Assembly: GCA_041521345.1 (NCBI GenBank)
Contig: JBGOHB010000025.1
Origin: Virgibacillus_N oceani_A
Lineage (GTDB): Bacteria > Bacillota > Bacilli > Bacillales > Amphibacillaceae
Reading direction: 5' to 3' (one strand)
Length of the DNA: 64,000 bases
Part shown: positions 26,100 to 34,086 of the stretch, in pieces
How the letters are laid out: each line of letters opens with the position of its first letter
How positions within the stretch are numbered: the first letter of the stretch is position 1
The notes under the pieces: generated by a model
What the model was told of the DNA's origin: nothing
What the model saw: the letters and a program-made list of their open reading frames with translations, nothing else
The model's database searches: none
Position numbers and translations under genes: made by a program

Positions 26100-26315
26100 T
26101 TGAAAGCGATACTTATAACAGTAATTTGTAGTTATGTATTTATATTTATTATAGGTGGCAACGTTGGTTTCTTATTCCCAGGGGTTGATAATAACCCTAG
26201 TACAAGTTATTTTGGTCCAGTATATATGGGGTTTATTTTTTTAAGTGTATTAATTGTAGCTTGCACATTATATATAGTTGATTGTATTAAAAAGTTAAAT
26301 AAAAATAAAGATTAG
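26100..26315 (+). CDS. Two-helix small membrane protein, unknown
   Basis: 71 residues: helix one KAILITVICSYVFIFIIGG, a Gly/Pro-rich outer loop (FPGVDNNPSTSYFGP) and helix two YMGFIFLSVLIVACTLYIV, ending in a lysine-rich tail. The start is a TTG with AAAGGAG seven bases upstream. It belongs to the run of small membrane proteins behind the secreted protein. No function can be assigned. Confidence 0.65.
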   Translation: MKAILITVICSYVFIFIIGGNVGFLFPGVDNNPSTSYFGPVYMGFIFLSVLIVACTLYIVDCIKKLNKNKD

Positions 26316-26515
26316 CAATAAAATTTATAAGTTGTGTACTCTAATATTTTTCGTTTAATATGATACGCCACAATGAGTGGATGAATTTTAAATTGCGTCA
26401 AAATGATTCTACAGCACAACCACCTAAAACAATCATACTATTAAAATAGTTACGAAACAATTACACTTTCATTATAGGTTTAAATAATTATAAAGGAAGA
26501 TTTAAGGGGGACAAT

Positions 26516-26914
26516 ATGATTTGGTAAAGATAAGGAATAATTTTATTTCACGGCTATCATTAACACGCTAATTAGACGCTTATTAAGAAGAGCACTCAAA
26601 GTAGAGAAAGTAAGAAAAATGCCTTTTTCATATAATCATATAAATGGATTACACCGAAAAGTTGATTGGGGATTAAGAAGTATCTCTATGATTATCCTTT
26701 TATTTTTCCTTGGGTACATAATAAGTAATTCTAATATTTCAATTTACTTAATTGTTATTGTAGTAGTCCTTTTAACCGTTTGTGATTACATCGTTAGAGC
26801 ATTTTTTGAGTGGAAATACTCAGAAGAACCAAAGCAATCTATTTTAACAATAACTGGACGCTTTTGGTAGTAATTGCTACTGTAATAGTTGTAATTATAA
26901 CTTACTTGGTCTAA
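26516..26914 (+). pseudogene. Decayed DUF4181-type membrane protein gene
   Basis: The open part (PFSYNHINGLHRKVDWGLRS ... FFEWKYSEEPKQSILTI) matches the conserved core of small DUF4181-type Bacillus membrane proteins. Upstream, a good SD (AAGGGGG) and ATG 26516 run into stops, while residues continuous with the core appear in another frame. Downstream the frame ends early (TGRFW), but the expected last helix LLVVIATVIVVIITYLV follows in a neighbouring frame up to 26914. At least two frameshifts are needed to rebuild it. Confidence 0.6.
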
Positions 26915-26989
26915 CTTTATAATTTACTCTTTTGAGATGTCTTGGTTATATGTATATAAGCACAAGAGTTCATAATACGGAGGTAAGAA

Positions 26990-27565
26990 ATGTTTGAAGA
27001 ACAGCTTCAAATCACGGTAGACCCGTGGGCAAATTGGGTGTATGCTGAAAACGGTTTGAATGGAGCATTACTTGTACTGTTTGTAGCTCTTTTACAGCAA
27101 GGGATTATTTGGTGGGTACATAAAACAAAAGAATCAAAAGTAGAAAACATAACTGGATTCTATTTTAAGTCTATGGTCAATAATGAACATAGAACCGGTG
27201 CATTGATAAAAGTTATTGGAGTCTCTGCACTTATTTACTTATTTTATTTGCTTAGTTTTGTATTTACATCAGAAATTATGCTGCCACTTTATATTGTATC
27301 TCATGTGCTAATTACTTTAACCATATTTAATGAAACAATTGCCATCATTATAGCTGCTTTTCTGTTTTCGAATAAAAATGATACCGGTCGATCACTTCAC
27401 TTGAAAGTTTATAAAGTGATGACGTTATTGGGTATTATTTATTTTGCTGGTTACTTTTTCGTTTACAGCAATTTTATCATTCTGGCAAGTGCGTGGATAT
27501 CATTGTTACTAGGCGTTCTTTCTTATTTAGAATTAAAAATACGAAAGAAGGTAATTTTTAGATGA
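26990..27565 (+). CDS. Five-helix membrane protein, unknown
   Basis: 191 residues with a short acidic start (MFEEQLQITVDPWANW), then about five membrane segments, e.g. NGALLVLFVALLQQGIIWWV, VIGVSALIYLFYLLSFVF, VSHVLITLTIFNETIAIIIA and LASAWISLLLGVLSYLEL, and a basic end. RBS CGGAGG is good. I do not recognise the family. Position downstream of the secreted protein would suit an immunity or export role, but nothing in the sequence shows this. Confidence 0.7.
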   Translation: MFEEQLQITVDPWANWVYAENGLNGALLVLFVALLQQGIIWWVHKTKESKVENITGFYFKSMVNNEHRTGALIKVIGVSALIYLFYLLSFVFTSEIMLPLYIVSHVLITLTIFNETIAIIIAAFLFSNKNDTGRSLHLKVYKVMTLLGIIYFAGYFFVYSNFIILASAWISLLLGVLSYLELKIRKKVIFR

Positions 27566-27686
27566 AATATCTTAGCCTGATTGGCAGTTAATACAGAAAT
27601 CACAAATGAAATCAACAATATTTCATTACTTAATAATTCCTATTCTAACCTATGAAGGGATCTTAAATAATGGGGGAAAGTCAACA

Positions 27687-27728
27687 ATGGGTTGTAAGCT
27701 AAATTACGATCCATTCTTTGCCTTTTAA
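27687..27728 (+). CDS. Possible 13-codon peptide MGCKLNYDPFFAF
   Basis: An ATG 10 bases after GGGGGAAAG opens a 13-codon frame ending 14 bases before the next gene's start codon. It could be a leader peptide, a processed signal, or chance. Listed because of its own ribosome site and single cysteine. Confidence 0.25.
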   Translation: MGCKLNYDPFFAF

Positions 27729-27742
27729 AAAGGAGGCTCCAA

Positions 27743-27940
27743 ATGAATAAAGTCAGTTACTTTATGATCGCAATTCCTTTTTATACAACCTTAACCAGCA
27801 TTATTTTCTTTTTCATTAATTACTTTTTCACCTTTGAAAACCAGTTTTACCGGTTATCAACAATTGTTACTGTCCTTTTAATTAATCTATTTATCACCAA
27901 AATTACGTTTGATAACATATTGCCTTCTGTAAGAAGATAA
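27743..27940 (+). CDS. Two-helix small membrane protein, unknown
   Basis: 65 residues with two hydrophobic segments (SYFMIAIPFYTTLTSIIFFF and LSTIVTVLLINLFITKITF) and few charges. A strong AAAGGAGG site lies 6 bases upstream, so it is probably translated. Family unknown. Confidence 0.6.
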   Translation: MNKVSYFMIAIPFYTTLTSIIFFFINYFFTFENQFYRLSTIVTVLLINLFITKITFDNILPSVRR

Positions 27941-27954
27941 TAATGGAGATTTAT

Positions 27955-28043
27955 ATGAAGAATGAAATCTTACGCAAAATTAATCTTTAGTTCACATCTT
28001 CTTTTTATTTATTACAGCAGTATGGACTGAAAAAAGACTAACA
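27955..28043 (+). pseudogene. Possible broken small membrane-protein ORF
   Basis: ATG 27955 opens MKNEILRKINL then a stop; a hydrophobic continuation VHIFFLFITAVWTEKRLTG is present in another frame. This looks like a frameshifted member of the same set of tiny membrane proteins. Weak call. Confidence 0.3.
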
Positions 28044-28055
28044 GGAGTGATAAAA

Positions 28056-28274
28056 ATGAAACTAAAGTTTAGACCTTTTATTCATGTGGTTTCATTTATA
28101 ATTATTTTTGCGACTTTATTCCTTATAGCGAGCAGCATAGCGGACCTATTTTTCTATAATAGAGCCCTCTCTTTCTTTGTAGGCGTAATTTCACTCCTGT
28201 TAGCATTTATATTTTCATTGGTACTTAGCAGAATCTTCACTGATTGGTTAGAAGACTTGGCTAAAAGAAAATAA
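28056..28274 (+). CDS. Two-helix small membrane protein, unknown
   Basis: 72 residues: MKLKFRPFIHVVSFIIIFAT, second helix FFVGVISLLLAFIFSLVLS and an amphipathic end TDWLEDLAKRK. I use ATG 28056, eight bases after CAGGAG, instead of the in-frame GTG at 28047 that overlaps this site. It is the last gene of the AT-rich island before the SAM riboswitch. Confidence 0.6.
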   Translation: MKLKFRPFIHVVSFIIIFATLFLIASSIADLFFYNRALSFFVGVISLLLAFIFSLVLSRIFTDWLEDLAKRK

Positions 28275-28359
28275 TTATTTTTATGCTGATCCACTGAAAA
28301 ACAAACATGGCACTGACAGTAGTTTTCAATTACTCGCCCAACTCTTTTCAAAATAATCC

Positions 28360-28389
28360 TTGACAACGGCAATGCTTCACCCATATAAT
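28360..28389 (+). promoter_or_regulatory. Sigma-A promoter of the metY transcript
   Basis: A perfect TTGACA (28360-28365), 18-base spacer and perfect TATAAT (28384-28389), placing the start about 16 bases before the riboswitch. Confidence 0.9.
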
Positions 28390-28411
28390 AGTCAGTAATT
28401 TAAAAAGTAAA

Positions 28412-28576
28412 TCTCTTATCAAGAGTGGTGGAGGGAATAGGCCCTGTGAAGCCCGGCAACCTGAAGACAAGTGACACTTGCTTTTCTGGTGCTAAATCCT
28501 ACAGATCAAGTCCGATCTGGAAGATAAGAGGAGGACCGGTTACATAACGCCCTCTTCTTAGGAAGAGGGCTTTTTC
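28412..28576 (+). promoter_or_regulatory. SAM-I (S-box) riboswitch with terminator
   Basis: The aptamer runs 28412-28531: P1 arms CTCTTATC (28413-28420) and GATAAGAG (28523-28530), and the S-box consensus GAGGGA, GAAGCCCGGCAACC and GGTGCTAAATCC. The expression platform is a 9-bp terminator stem (28549-28557 with 28562-28570) and TTTTT. High S-adenosylmethionine should therefore switch off the sulfhydrylase gene that follows. Confidence 0.97.
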
Positions 28577-28652
28577 ATTGTACTCCTCTTCCTCCAGATA
28601 GCATCAATAGTTGAGGATAACTTAAAAAAACAAACTCAAGGAGGAATTTATC

Positions 28653-30353
28653 ATGTCTCATTTTCATTACCAAAAACCAGAAACAGTATTACTTCACGGT
28701 GGCCAGGAGGTTGATCCTGCCACAGGTTCACGTGCTGTGCCAATCTATCAAACGACATCCTATGTTTTCCGTGACACGGAGCATGCCCAAAATTTATTTG
28801 GACTCGCGGAGCCGGGAAATATTTACAGCCGCATTATGAATCCTACTGTTGGTGCTTTTGAAGAGCGGGTGGCTCAGCTGGAAGACGGGGTTGCTGCAGT
28901 GGCCACTGCTTCCGGGATGGCTGCGATCACTTATGCCATTTTAAATGTAGCTTCCAGCGGAGATGAAATCATTGCAGACAGCAATCTGTACGGGGGAACC
29001 TATAACCTGTTCGTTCATACATTGCCACGTTATGGCATCAACGTAAAATTGGTTGATGGCACAAATATAGAAGAAATTGAATCGGCAATCACCGACAAAA
29101 CGAAAGCTATTTTTGGCGAAATCATTACAAACCCGAGCCTTTACATTTTTGATGTGGAAAATGTAGCTGAAGTAGCGCACGAACACGGCATTCCGTTAAT
29201 CATTGACAACACTTTTGCCCCGCTTTCCAAACCATTTCATTGGGGGGCGGATATTATCGTCCACTCCGCAACGAAATGGATTGGCGGCCATGGTACTTCT
29301 ATTGGTGGTGTTGTCATTGATGGCGGCAAATTTCAATGGGACAATGGGAAATTCCCCGGCTTTACCGAACCGGATGAAAGCTATAATGGACTACGGTTTG
29401 CTGATGTAGGGGCTGCAGCTTTTGCTACCAAATTGCGGGTACAGCTACTAAGAGATACCGGTGCTTCTTTAAGTCCGCAAAATGCATTTCAATTTTTACA
29501 AGGGCTGGAAACATTGCATTTACGGATTGAACGTCACAATGAGAATGCACTGGAAACAGCAAAATATTTAGAGAAACATCCTGCTGTTGCATGGGTGAAT
29601 TATCCCGGCCTGAAAGAGCATCCATCCCATGACCTGGCGAAGAAGTACTTGCGTGGTGGATTTGGCTCCATCATTACGTTTGGCATTAAGGGCGGCAGAG
29701 AAGCAGGAAGAAAATTAATTGACAATATTGAGCTATGGTCCCATGTCGCCAACGTGGGAGATGCGAAATCACTGATTATCCATCCTGCTTCCACGACGCA
29801 TCAGCAGTTAAATGAGGAACAGCTCGCTTCCACCGGTGTAACAGAGGAACTTGTACGGCTTTCTGTTGGACTGGAATCGGCACAGGACATTCTCTTCACA
29901 CTGGATCAGGGCATTGCCAAGGCAACCGGTGAAGAAGCGGTATTCGAGGTATCAGAAGAAGATGCTTCTAACTGGTTATTCTCATCTCCATTCGATCGAA
30001 GTGAAGGTGCTCCAAGGCAAAAAGTAATTGCCCTTGCAGAGGCAAACAAAGCCGGGGACACTGCAGCAAAACTGCAATCATTCGGGTTTAAGCTCGTATC
30101 TATCGGAGAATCTGCTGATGATTCCTATTCAAACATAGTAGAGGAGCCTCAGGTTGATGCGGTTTGGATCAATGGAACAGAGCTGCCAGCAGGCACCATC
30201 GAGCAATTTATTAATAAACAGGGAAAAGTACTGCTCGTGGAACAGCCTGAAGGAAATGAGGAAACAATAGATCACGCACGGGCTGCGGGGATTACAGTAA
30301 TTACAGGGAAAAACCCTTTTGACGAAGTTGCACGTTTACGCAGCGGACAGTAA
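28653..30353 (+). CDS. metY: O-acetylhomoserine sulfhydrylase (MetY) with a C-terminal extension
   Basis: PLP enzyme that joins sulfide (or methanethiol) and O-acetylhomoserine for methionine synthesis. The first 430 residues are a complete MetY: YSRIMNPTVGAFEERVA, the PLP lysine in HSATKWIGGHGTSIGG and the long MetY-specific insert around GLRFADVGAAAFATK. About 135 further residues (from roughly VFEVSEEDASNWLFS) contain LFSSPFDRSEGAPRQKVIAL and VDAVWINGTELPAG and look like a degenerate CoA-binding/Rossmann-like domain; this is not part of ordinary MetY. Controlled by the SAM riboswitch upstream. Confidence 0.92.
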   Translation: MSHFHYQKPETVLLHGGQEVDPATGSRAVPIYQTTSYVFRDTEHAQNLFGLAEPGNIYSRIMNPTVGAFEERVAQLEDGVAAVATASGMAAITYAILNVASSGDEIIADSNLYGGTYNLFVHTLPRYGINVKLVDGTNIEEIESAITDKTKAIFGEIITNPSLYIFDVENVAEVAHEHGIPLIIDNTFAPLSKPFHWGADIIVHSATKWIGGHGTSIGGVVIDGGKFQWDNGKFPGFTEPDESYNGLRFADVGAAAFATKLRVQLLRDTGASLSPQNAFQFLQGLETLHLRIERHNENALETAKYLEKHPAVAWVNYPGLKEHPSHDLAKKYLRGGFGSIITFGIKGGREAGRKLIDNIELWSHVANVGDAKSLIIHPASTTHQQLNEEQLASTGVTEELVRLSVGLESAQDILFTLDQGIAKATGEEAVFEVSEEDASNWLFSSPFDRSEGAPRQKVIALAEANKAGDTAAKLQSFGFKLVSIGESADDSYSNIVEEPQVDAVWINGTELPAGTIEQFINKQGKVLLVEQPEGNEETIDHARAAGITVITGKNPFDEVARLRSGQ

Positions 30354-30391
30354 ACGTAGTAGCTGCTAACAAATAAAGCTATTAATGGAGG

Positions 30392-30432
30392 AGGCATACA
30401 CCAGTCTGTAACAGTGTATGCCTTCTTCTTAT
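30392..30432 (+). terminator. Terminator of metY
   Basis: AGGCATACAC (30392-30401) pairs with GTGTATGCCT (30414-30423), followed by a T-rich tract. Confidence 0.8.
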
Positions 30433-30459
30433 TTTTCTCGTTACATGCTGACATAAAAA

Positions 30460-31257
30460 TTAATGCTCTACCGTTATTCTCCCGTTATTTGTTCTCAGTC
30501 TAATTTCATGATCTCCATCTCCGATCATCGTATCCCAGTCTGAATTACCGAAAACCGTGATCCTTCCATTATCTGTCCGGGCATCAATGACCGCATTTGT
30601 CGGTTCACTTTCTGTCTGAACTGTAATCCTGCCATTATCTGTTTCCAGATTCAAATCACGATCCAAATCTCCAACAGCAAGTGAAATGGCTCCATTATTT
30701 GATCTACTTTCAATATCTCCTTCTACATGATGCAATTCAATTTTACCGTTGGCCGTGCTTACATTTGTTGTTTCAGCCAATATCCTATCTAATCCGACGC
30801 TCCCATTATCGTTTTCTACCCGTATTTCTTTCACGGACAGATCTTCTGCCCGAAATGCTCCATTATTCATATCTGCGGTGAGAATTTGATAACTTTTCTC
30901 AGGCAGATATATATTCAGCCCTGGTGAAGCTGAAAAGAGATCCATTCGAAAAAATCTCCATTTCTCTTCAACTTGGATTGCTAAGGTATCCCCTTCTGTT
31001 TCGACCGAAAAGTTTGGTTCATCCCTTGCCGTTACCACCCCTTCCAAACTGACTGTGGCCTGTGCTGCATCCGTCGGGAAAATATTTACGCTGCCATTAT
31101 CTATTTGAATATCAATTCTTTCTATATTTGCTGCATCAACTTCTCTTTCCTCAGTAAGCGTCATTTCTTCATTCAGGCTGAAAGTTAAAATAGCTCCTAT
31201 AACGCCAACAACGATTAACAATAATGCAATCAAGGAAACCTTTTTTACATTAAGCAT
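30460..31257 (-). CDS. DUF4097-family membrane-anchored beta-repeat protein
   Basis: One N-terminal membrane anchor (VSLIALLLIVVGVIGAILTF) and an extracellular region built from about eight short repeats centred on (D/N)NG(S/R/K)(V/I): DNGSVNIF, NNGAFRAE, DNGSVGLD, ANGKIELH, NNGAISLA, DNGRITVQ, DNGRITVF, NNGRITVE. These predict a right-handed beta-helix/ladder, as in LiaG-like DUF4097 proteins. It is the third gene of a PadR-DUF1700-DUF4097 operon, overlapping the DUF1700 gene by 8 bases. A link to cell-envelope stress sensing is family-based inference. Confidence 0.88.
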   Translation of the reverse strand: MLNVKKVSLIALLLIVVGVIGAILTFSLNEEMTLTEEREVDAANIERIDIQIDNGSVNIFPTDAAQATVSLEGVVTARDEPNFSVETEGDTLAIQVEEKWRFFRMDLFSASPGLNIYLPEKSYQILTADMNNGAFRAEDLSVKEIRVENDNGSVGLDRILAETTNVSTANGKIELHHVEGDIESRSNNGAISLAVGDLDRDLNLETDNGRITVQTESEPTNAVIDARTDNGRITVFGNSDWDTMIGDGDHEIRLRTNNGRITVEH

Positions 31258-31810
31258 CCTTCATCCCTCCTTTGACAAGCCTGGTATTAAAGTGTAAATA
31301 CCGTACAAACCCTTTCGAAAACACCCGGGTTACATACAGCATGCCGATCAAGAGAATTAACCCCACCCCTAATAGGGCGATGGAGGTAAATACATCAAAC
31401 CATAAAAACAATCCAGGTGAAGTAAGTGCTTGAATGAGTACGAGCGGCAGGGCAGTTATAAATGCAAAAGCTGTGATCCAGCCGGCAAAAATTATCCCGA
31501 GCAGTGCAATAAATGGTCCAAGTACAAAGACTAAATTAAAAAATCCCAAACCAACTGTTGCCCAGACTGCCCGGAATATATTTCCTGCTGAAGAAACATG
31601 GTCAACTTGTTCAAGATAATAAGCAGCCTTCATCTCCTTGGCAATCTGCTGGGGAGAGCCAAGTGCTTCCGAAATTTCCTCCTCTGTCTTTCCGCCTTCC
31701 TTTCCAATCGAAAAATGTTCCTCAAAATCCATGATAATATCTTCTCTTTCTGATTCAGGCAGCTTATGCAATCCTGATTTAAGCTCTGCTAAAAATTGTT
31801 TTTCATTCAT
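31250..31810 (-). CDS. DUF1700 (HAAS domain) membrane protein
   Basis: 186 residues. The soluble N-terminal HAAS-like domain (FLAELKSGLHKLPESEREDI ... ALGSPQQIAKEMKAAYYLE) is followed by about four membrane segments. I start at ATG 31810, which overlaps the PadR stop codon as ATGAATGA, with AAGGAGG upstream. Such proteins are nearly always coupled to PadR regulators and DUF4097 partners, as here. Confidence 0.9.
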   Translation of the reverse strand: MNEKQFLAELKSGLHKLPESEREDIIMDFEEHFSIGKEGGKTEEEISEALGSPQQIAKEMKAAYYLEQVDHVSSAGNIFRAVWATVGLGFFNLVFVLGPFIALLGIIFAGWITAFAFITALPLVLIQALTSPGLFLWFDVFTSIALLGVGLILLIGMLYVTRVFSKGFVRYLHFNTRLVKGGMKDA

Positions 31811-32126
31811 CAAGCGCACCCTCCTTAATCACTTCATTTACGCCGGCGGAAAATGTAATCCACTCACTCCGCAGCTGCATTAAATAATCCCTTCCCTTGT
31901 CCGTAAGACTGTAATATTTCCGGGAAGGGCCTTCCTTGGATTCCTGCAAATAGGTCGTAAAATATCCTTCCTTTGCCAGCCGTCTTAATAATGGGTATAC
32001 GGAGCCTTCCGATACGGCAATTCTCTCGGAAATTTTTTGTACAAGCTCATAGCCGTACCGGTCTTGTTTATCCAAAAGCACCAGCACACATAGTTCCAGA
32101 ACACCTTTTTTAAATTGTATATTCAT
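31803..32126 (-). CDS. PadR-family transcriptional regulator
   Basis: A 107-residue winged-helix repressor: KKGVLELCVLVLLDKQDRYG, then EGSVYPLLRRLAKEGYFTTY (recognition helix and wing) and PSRKYYSLTDKGRDYL. Start at ATG 32126 behind AAAGGAG. It leads the PadR-DUF1700-DUF4097 operon and probably represses its own promoter through the TACAGTACTGTA palindrome at the predicted start of transcription. Confidence 0.92.
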   Translation of the reverse strand: MNIQFKKGVLELCVLVLLDKQDRYGYELVQKISERIAVSEGSVYPLLRRLAKEGYFTTYLQESKEGPSRKYYSLTDKGRDYLMQLRSEWITFSAGVNEVIKEGALDE

Positions 32127-32164
32127 GTGTCCTTGCTCCTTTACTTTTTCACTACTATACATTG

Positions 32165-32210
32165 TACAGTACTGTAATTATTATTATACATAAACTACTG
32201 TATTATGCAA
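32165..32210 (-). promoter_or_regulatory. Promoter and palindromic operator of the PadR operon
   Basis: Minus strand: TTGCAT (complement of 32205-32210), 16-base spacer, perfect TATAAT (complement of 32183-32188). The perfect 12-bp palindrome TACAGTACTGTA (32165-32176) covers about +1 to +12, and a second TACAGTA half-site lies in the spacer. This fits PadR autorepression. The remaining 260 bases to ypmR hold no gene. Confidence 0.75.
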
Positions 32211-32471
32211 GGTACTACATAAAATTAATTACGATTTTTTATAAATCAAAGGACTAACCCTGTTACAGGTTTACTTTTCAATATTGTTGGAAAAATTATA
32301 AATGGTACACTTTATGGTAACGGCTGTTGATCTCTTTACAAAAAAAATTACGTTGCGCATTGTGCCCCAGATTGTGGAAACCCTTTAGAAAATACTTTCT
32401 TAAATCAACTATACATGAGACAATGAAGGGTATGAACATATACTATTTATCAACAGCCAGGTGTGATTGAC

Positions 32472-33386
32472 GTGAAGAAAAAGTTATATATTACTGCTGT
32501 TATTGCATGCTTATTAATTGGTACATCCATTTTATTTTTTATAAACGAGCCAAGGATCGATTTTGAGAACATAACGCTTGAAGAAGATGAGGAAGAAATC
32601 ATGCAAGAGAATGGTGAAAAACATCAGGCAGAACCAGTGGATGGAGAAGGTCAGCCTGAGGAAGAAGAAAACGAAGGAGAAAATACACAGGATCAGTTAC
32701 AGGGTGCTTTGTCTGAAGCAGTGAATGCAACGGTTGATTTCTTATCCAGCAGAAGATTAAACATCCTTGCCATAGGTGACTCCTTAACGCAAGGGGTTGG
32801 TGACAGCCGGGAACAAGGTGGCTATGTAGGCCTTTTAGAGCGTTCCATTAATGCGGAGGAGGAGCTGGTTACCTTTGAAAACTTAGGTGTACGGGGGAAC
32901 CGCAGTGATCAGCTTTTGGCAAGACTGGAAGATCCGGAAGTAGAAGAGGCTATAGGGCAGGCGGATATTATACTCGTAACGATTGGTGCCAATGATGTAA
33001 TGAGCGTGCTCAGAGAAAATATAACAAATTTGCAGATACAGGATTTCATCCATGAAAATGGGCTTTATGAAGAAAGACTTTATGAGATCTTTTCAAGAAT
33101 GGAAGAAATCAATCCCCGTTCAAATATATTTTTACTCGGCTTTTTTAATCCGTTTGACAAATACTTTCAAGATATTTCCGAACTAAACATGATTGTAAAT
33201 GAGTGGAATGAAACCGGAGAAACAGTTTCCGATGATTTTGATTCGATGACGTTTATACCCATTGAAGATTTATTTGAGGATCATGATGAGGAATTATTCG
33301 CAGCGGATAATTTTCATCCAAATGATGAAGGCTACCGTAGAATAGCACAGCGTGTTTTGGATTATTTGACAGATGAAGAAGGATGA
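32472..33386 (+). CDS. ypmR: SGNH/GDSL esterase-lipase YpmR, membrane-anchored
   Basis: About 304 residues. An N-terminal signal anchor (LYITAVIACLLIGTSILFFI) is followed by an acidic linker rich in Glu/Gln, then an SGNH hydrolase domain: block I AIGDSLTQGVGD (nucleophile Ser), block II GVRGNRSDQ, block III TIGANDVM and block V DNFHPNDEGYRRIA (Asp-His). It acts outside the membrane on an unknown ester. Start GTG 32472 is placed eight bases after AGGTG; GTG 32463 is an alternative. It overlaps the ypmS leader, the same pairing as in B. subtilis. Confidence 0.88.
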   Translation: MKKKLYITAVIACLLIGTSILFFINEPRIDFENITLEEDEEEIMQENGEKHQAEPVDGEGQPEEEENEGENTQDQLQGALSEAVNATVDFLSSRRLNILAIGDSLTQGVGDSREQGGYVGLLERSINAEEELVTFENLGVRGNRSDQLLARLEDPEVEEAIGQADIILVTIGANDVMSVLRENITNLQIQDFIHENGLYEERLYEIFSRMEEINPRSNIFLLGFFNPFDKYFQDISELNMIVNEWNETGETVSDDFDSMTFIPIEDLFEDHDEELFAADNFHPNDEGYRRIAQRVLDYLTDEEG

Positions 33387-33391
33387 TAACA

Positions 33392-34039
33392 ATGGCGAAC
33401 AGGTCAGATAAAAGAATGAAGAGAAATAAATGGAAGCGGTCCTTCTTTATCTTGCTGGGATTTAATAGCCTGCTGCTTCTTGTCGTTGCCGGATTAATTT
33501 TTTGGCCAGTGTCCGAGACGGATTATTCCACGATACAAAGTGAAATTCCGTATGAAAGCTCGGAGTTTGTCGTAAGAACGACAAAGGATAATTTAAATGA
33601 TCTGGTGAACGCTTATATAGAGCAAGTCTCGGCCGGAAGCAATCATAGTTATCATATAAACTTGGATGAGGATGTACATTTGATGGGAGAACTGCCCGTA
33701 TTTTCCTCTACCGTCCCTCTATCCGTTCATTTTGAACCCATTGTCCAGGAAAATGGGGATTTAATTTTACAGCAGCGTTCGATCTCCGTCGGCTTATTAG
33801 AACTGCCCAACCAGCGTATTATGGAATATATGAAACGCCATTTGCCGATGCCGGAATGGGTAAGTATTAATCCGAATGAAGAAGAGATTTACGTTGCAGT
33901 AACTGATATGGATATCCGCAGTAACTTTGTCGTAGGTGTAGAGCATATTGATCTAGAAGGGAATAATCTGGCTTTTAAAATCAATGTGCCATACCGAACA
34001 CTTGGGATCGACCTGGAAGGATTTGAGACCGGACAATGA
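33392..34039 (+). CDS. ypmS: DUF2140-family protein YpmS
   Basis: 215 residues with one N-terminal membrane segment (SFFILLGFNSLLLLVVAGLI) and an outside domain of the YpmS/DUF2140 family (LNDLVNAYIEQVSAGSNHSY, ISVGLLELPNQRIMEYMKRH). It starts six bases after the ypmR stop; ATG 33392 is preferred over ATG 33383, which is too close to the ribosome site. Unknown function, probably acting with YpmR at the cell surface. Confidence 0.88.
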   Translation: MANRSDKRMKRNKWKRSFFILLGFNSLLLLVVAGLIFWPVSETDYSTIQSEIPYESSEFVVRTTKDNLNDLVNAYIEQVSAGSNHSYHINLDEDVHLMGELPVFSSTVPLSVHFEPIVQENGDLILQQRSISVGLLELPNQRIMEYMKRHLPMPEWVSINPNEEEIYVAVTDMDIRSNFVVGVEHIDLEGNNLAFKINVPYRTLGIDLEGFETGQ

Positions 34040-34056
34040 TAGATGTCCGGTTTTTC
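34028..34056 (+). terminator. Terminator of ypmRS
   Basis: ACCGGAC (34028-34034) pairs with GTCCGGT (34045-34051), followed by T residues; the hairpin overlaps the end of the ypmS frame. Confidence 0.8.
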
Positions 34057-34086
34057 TTGAAACAGTGATAATTCCCCTATACTATT

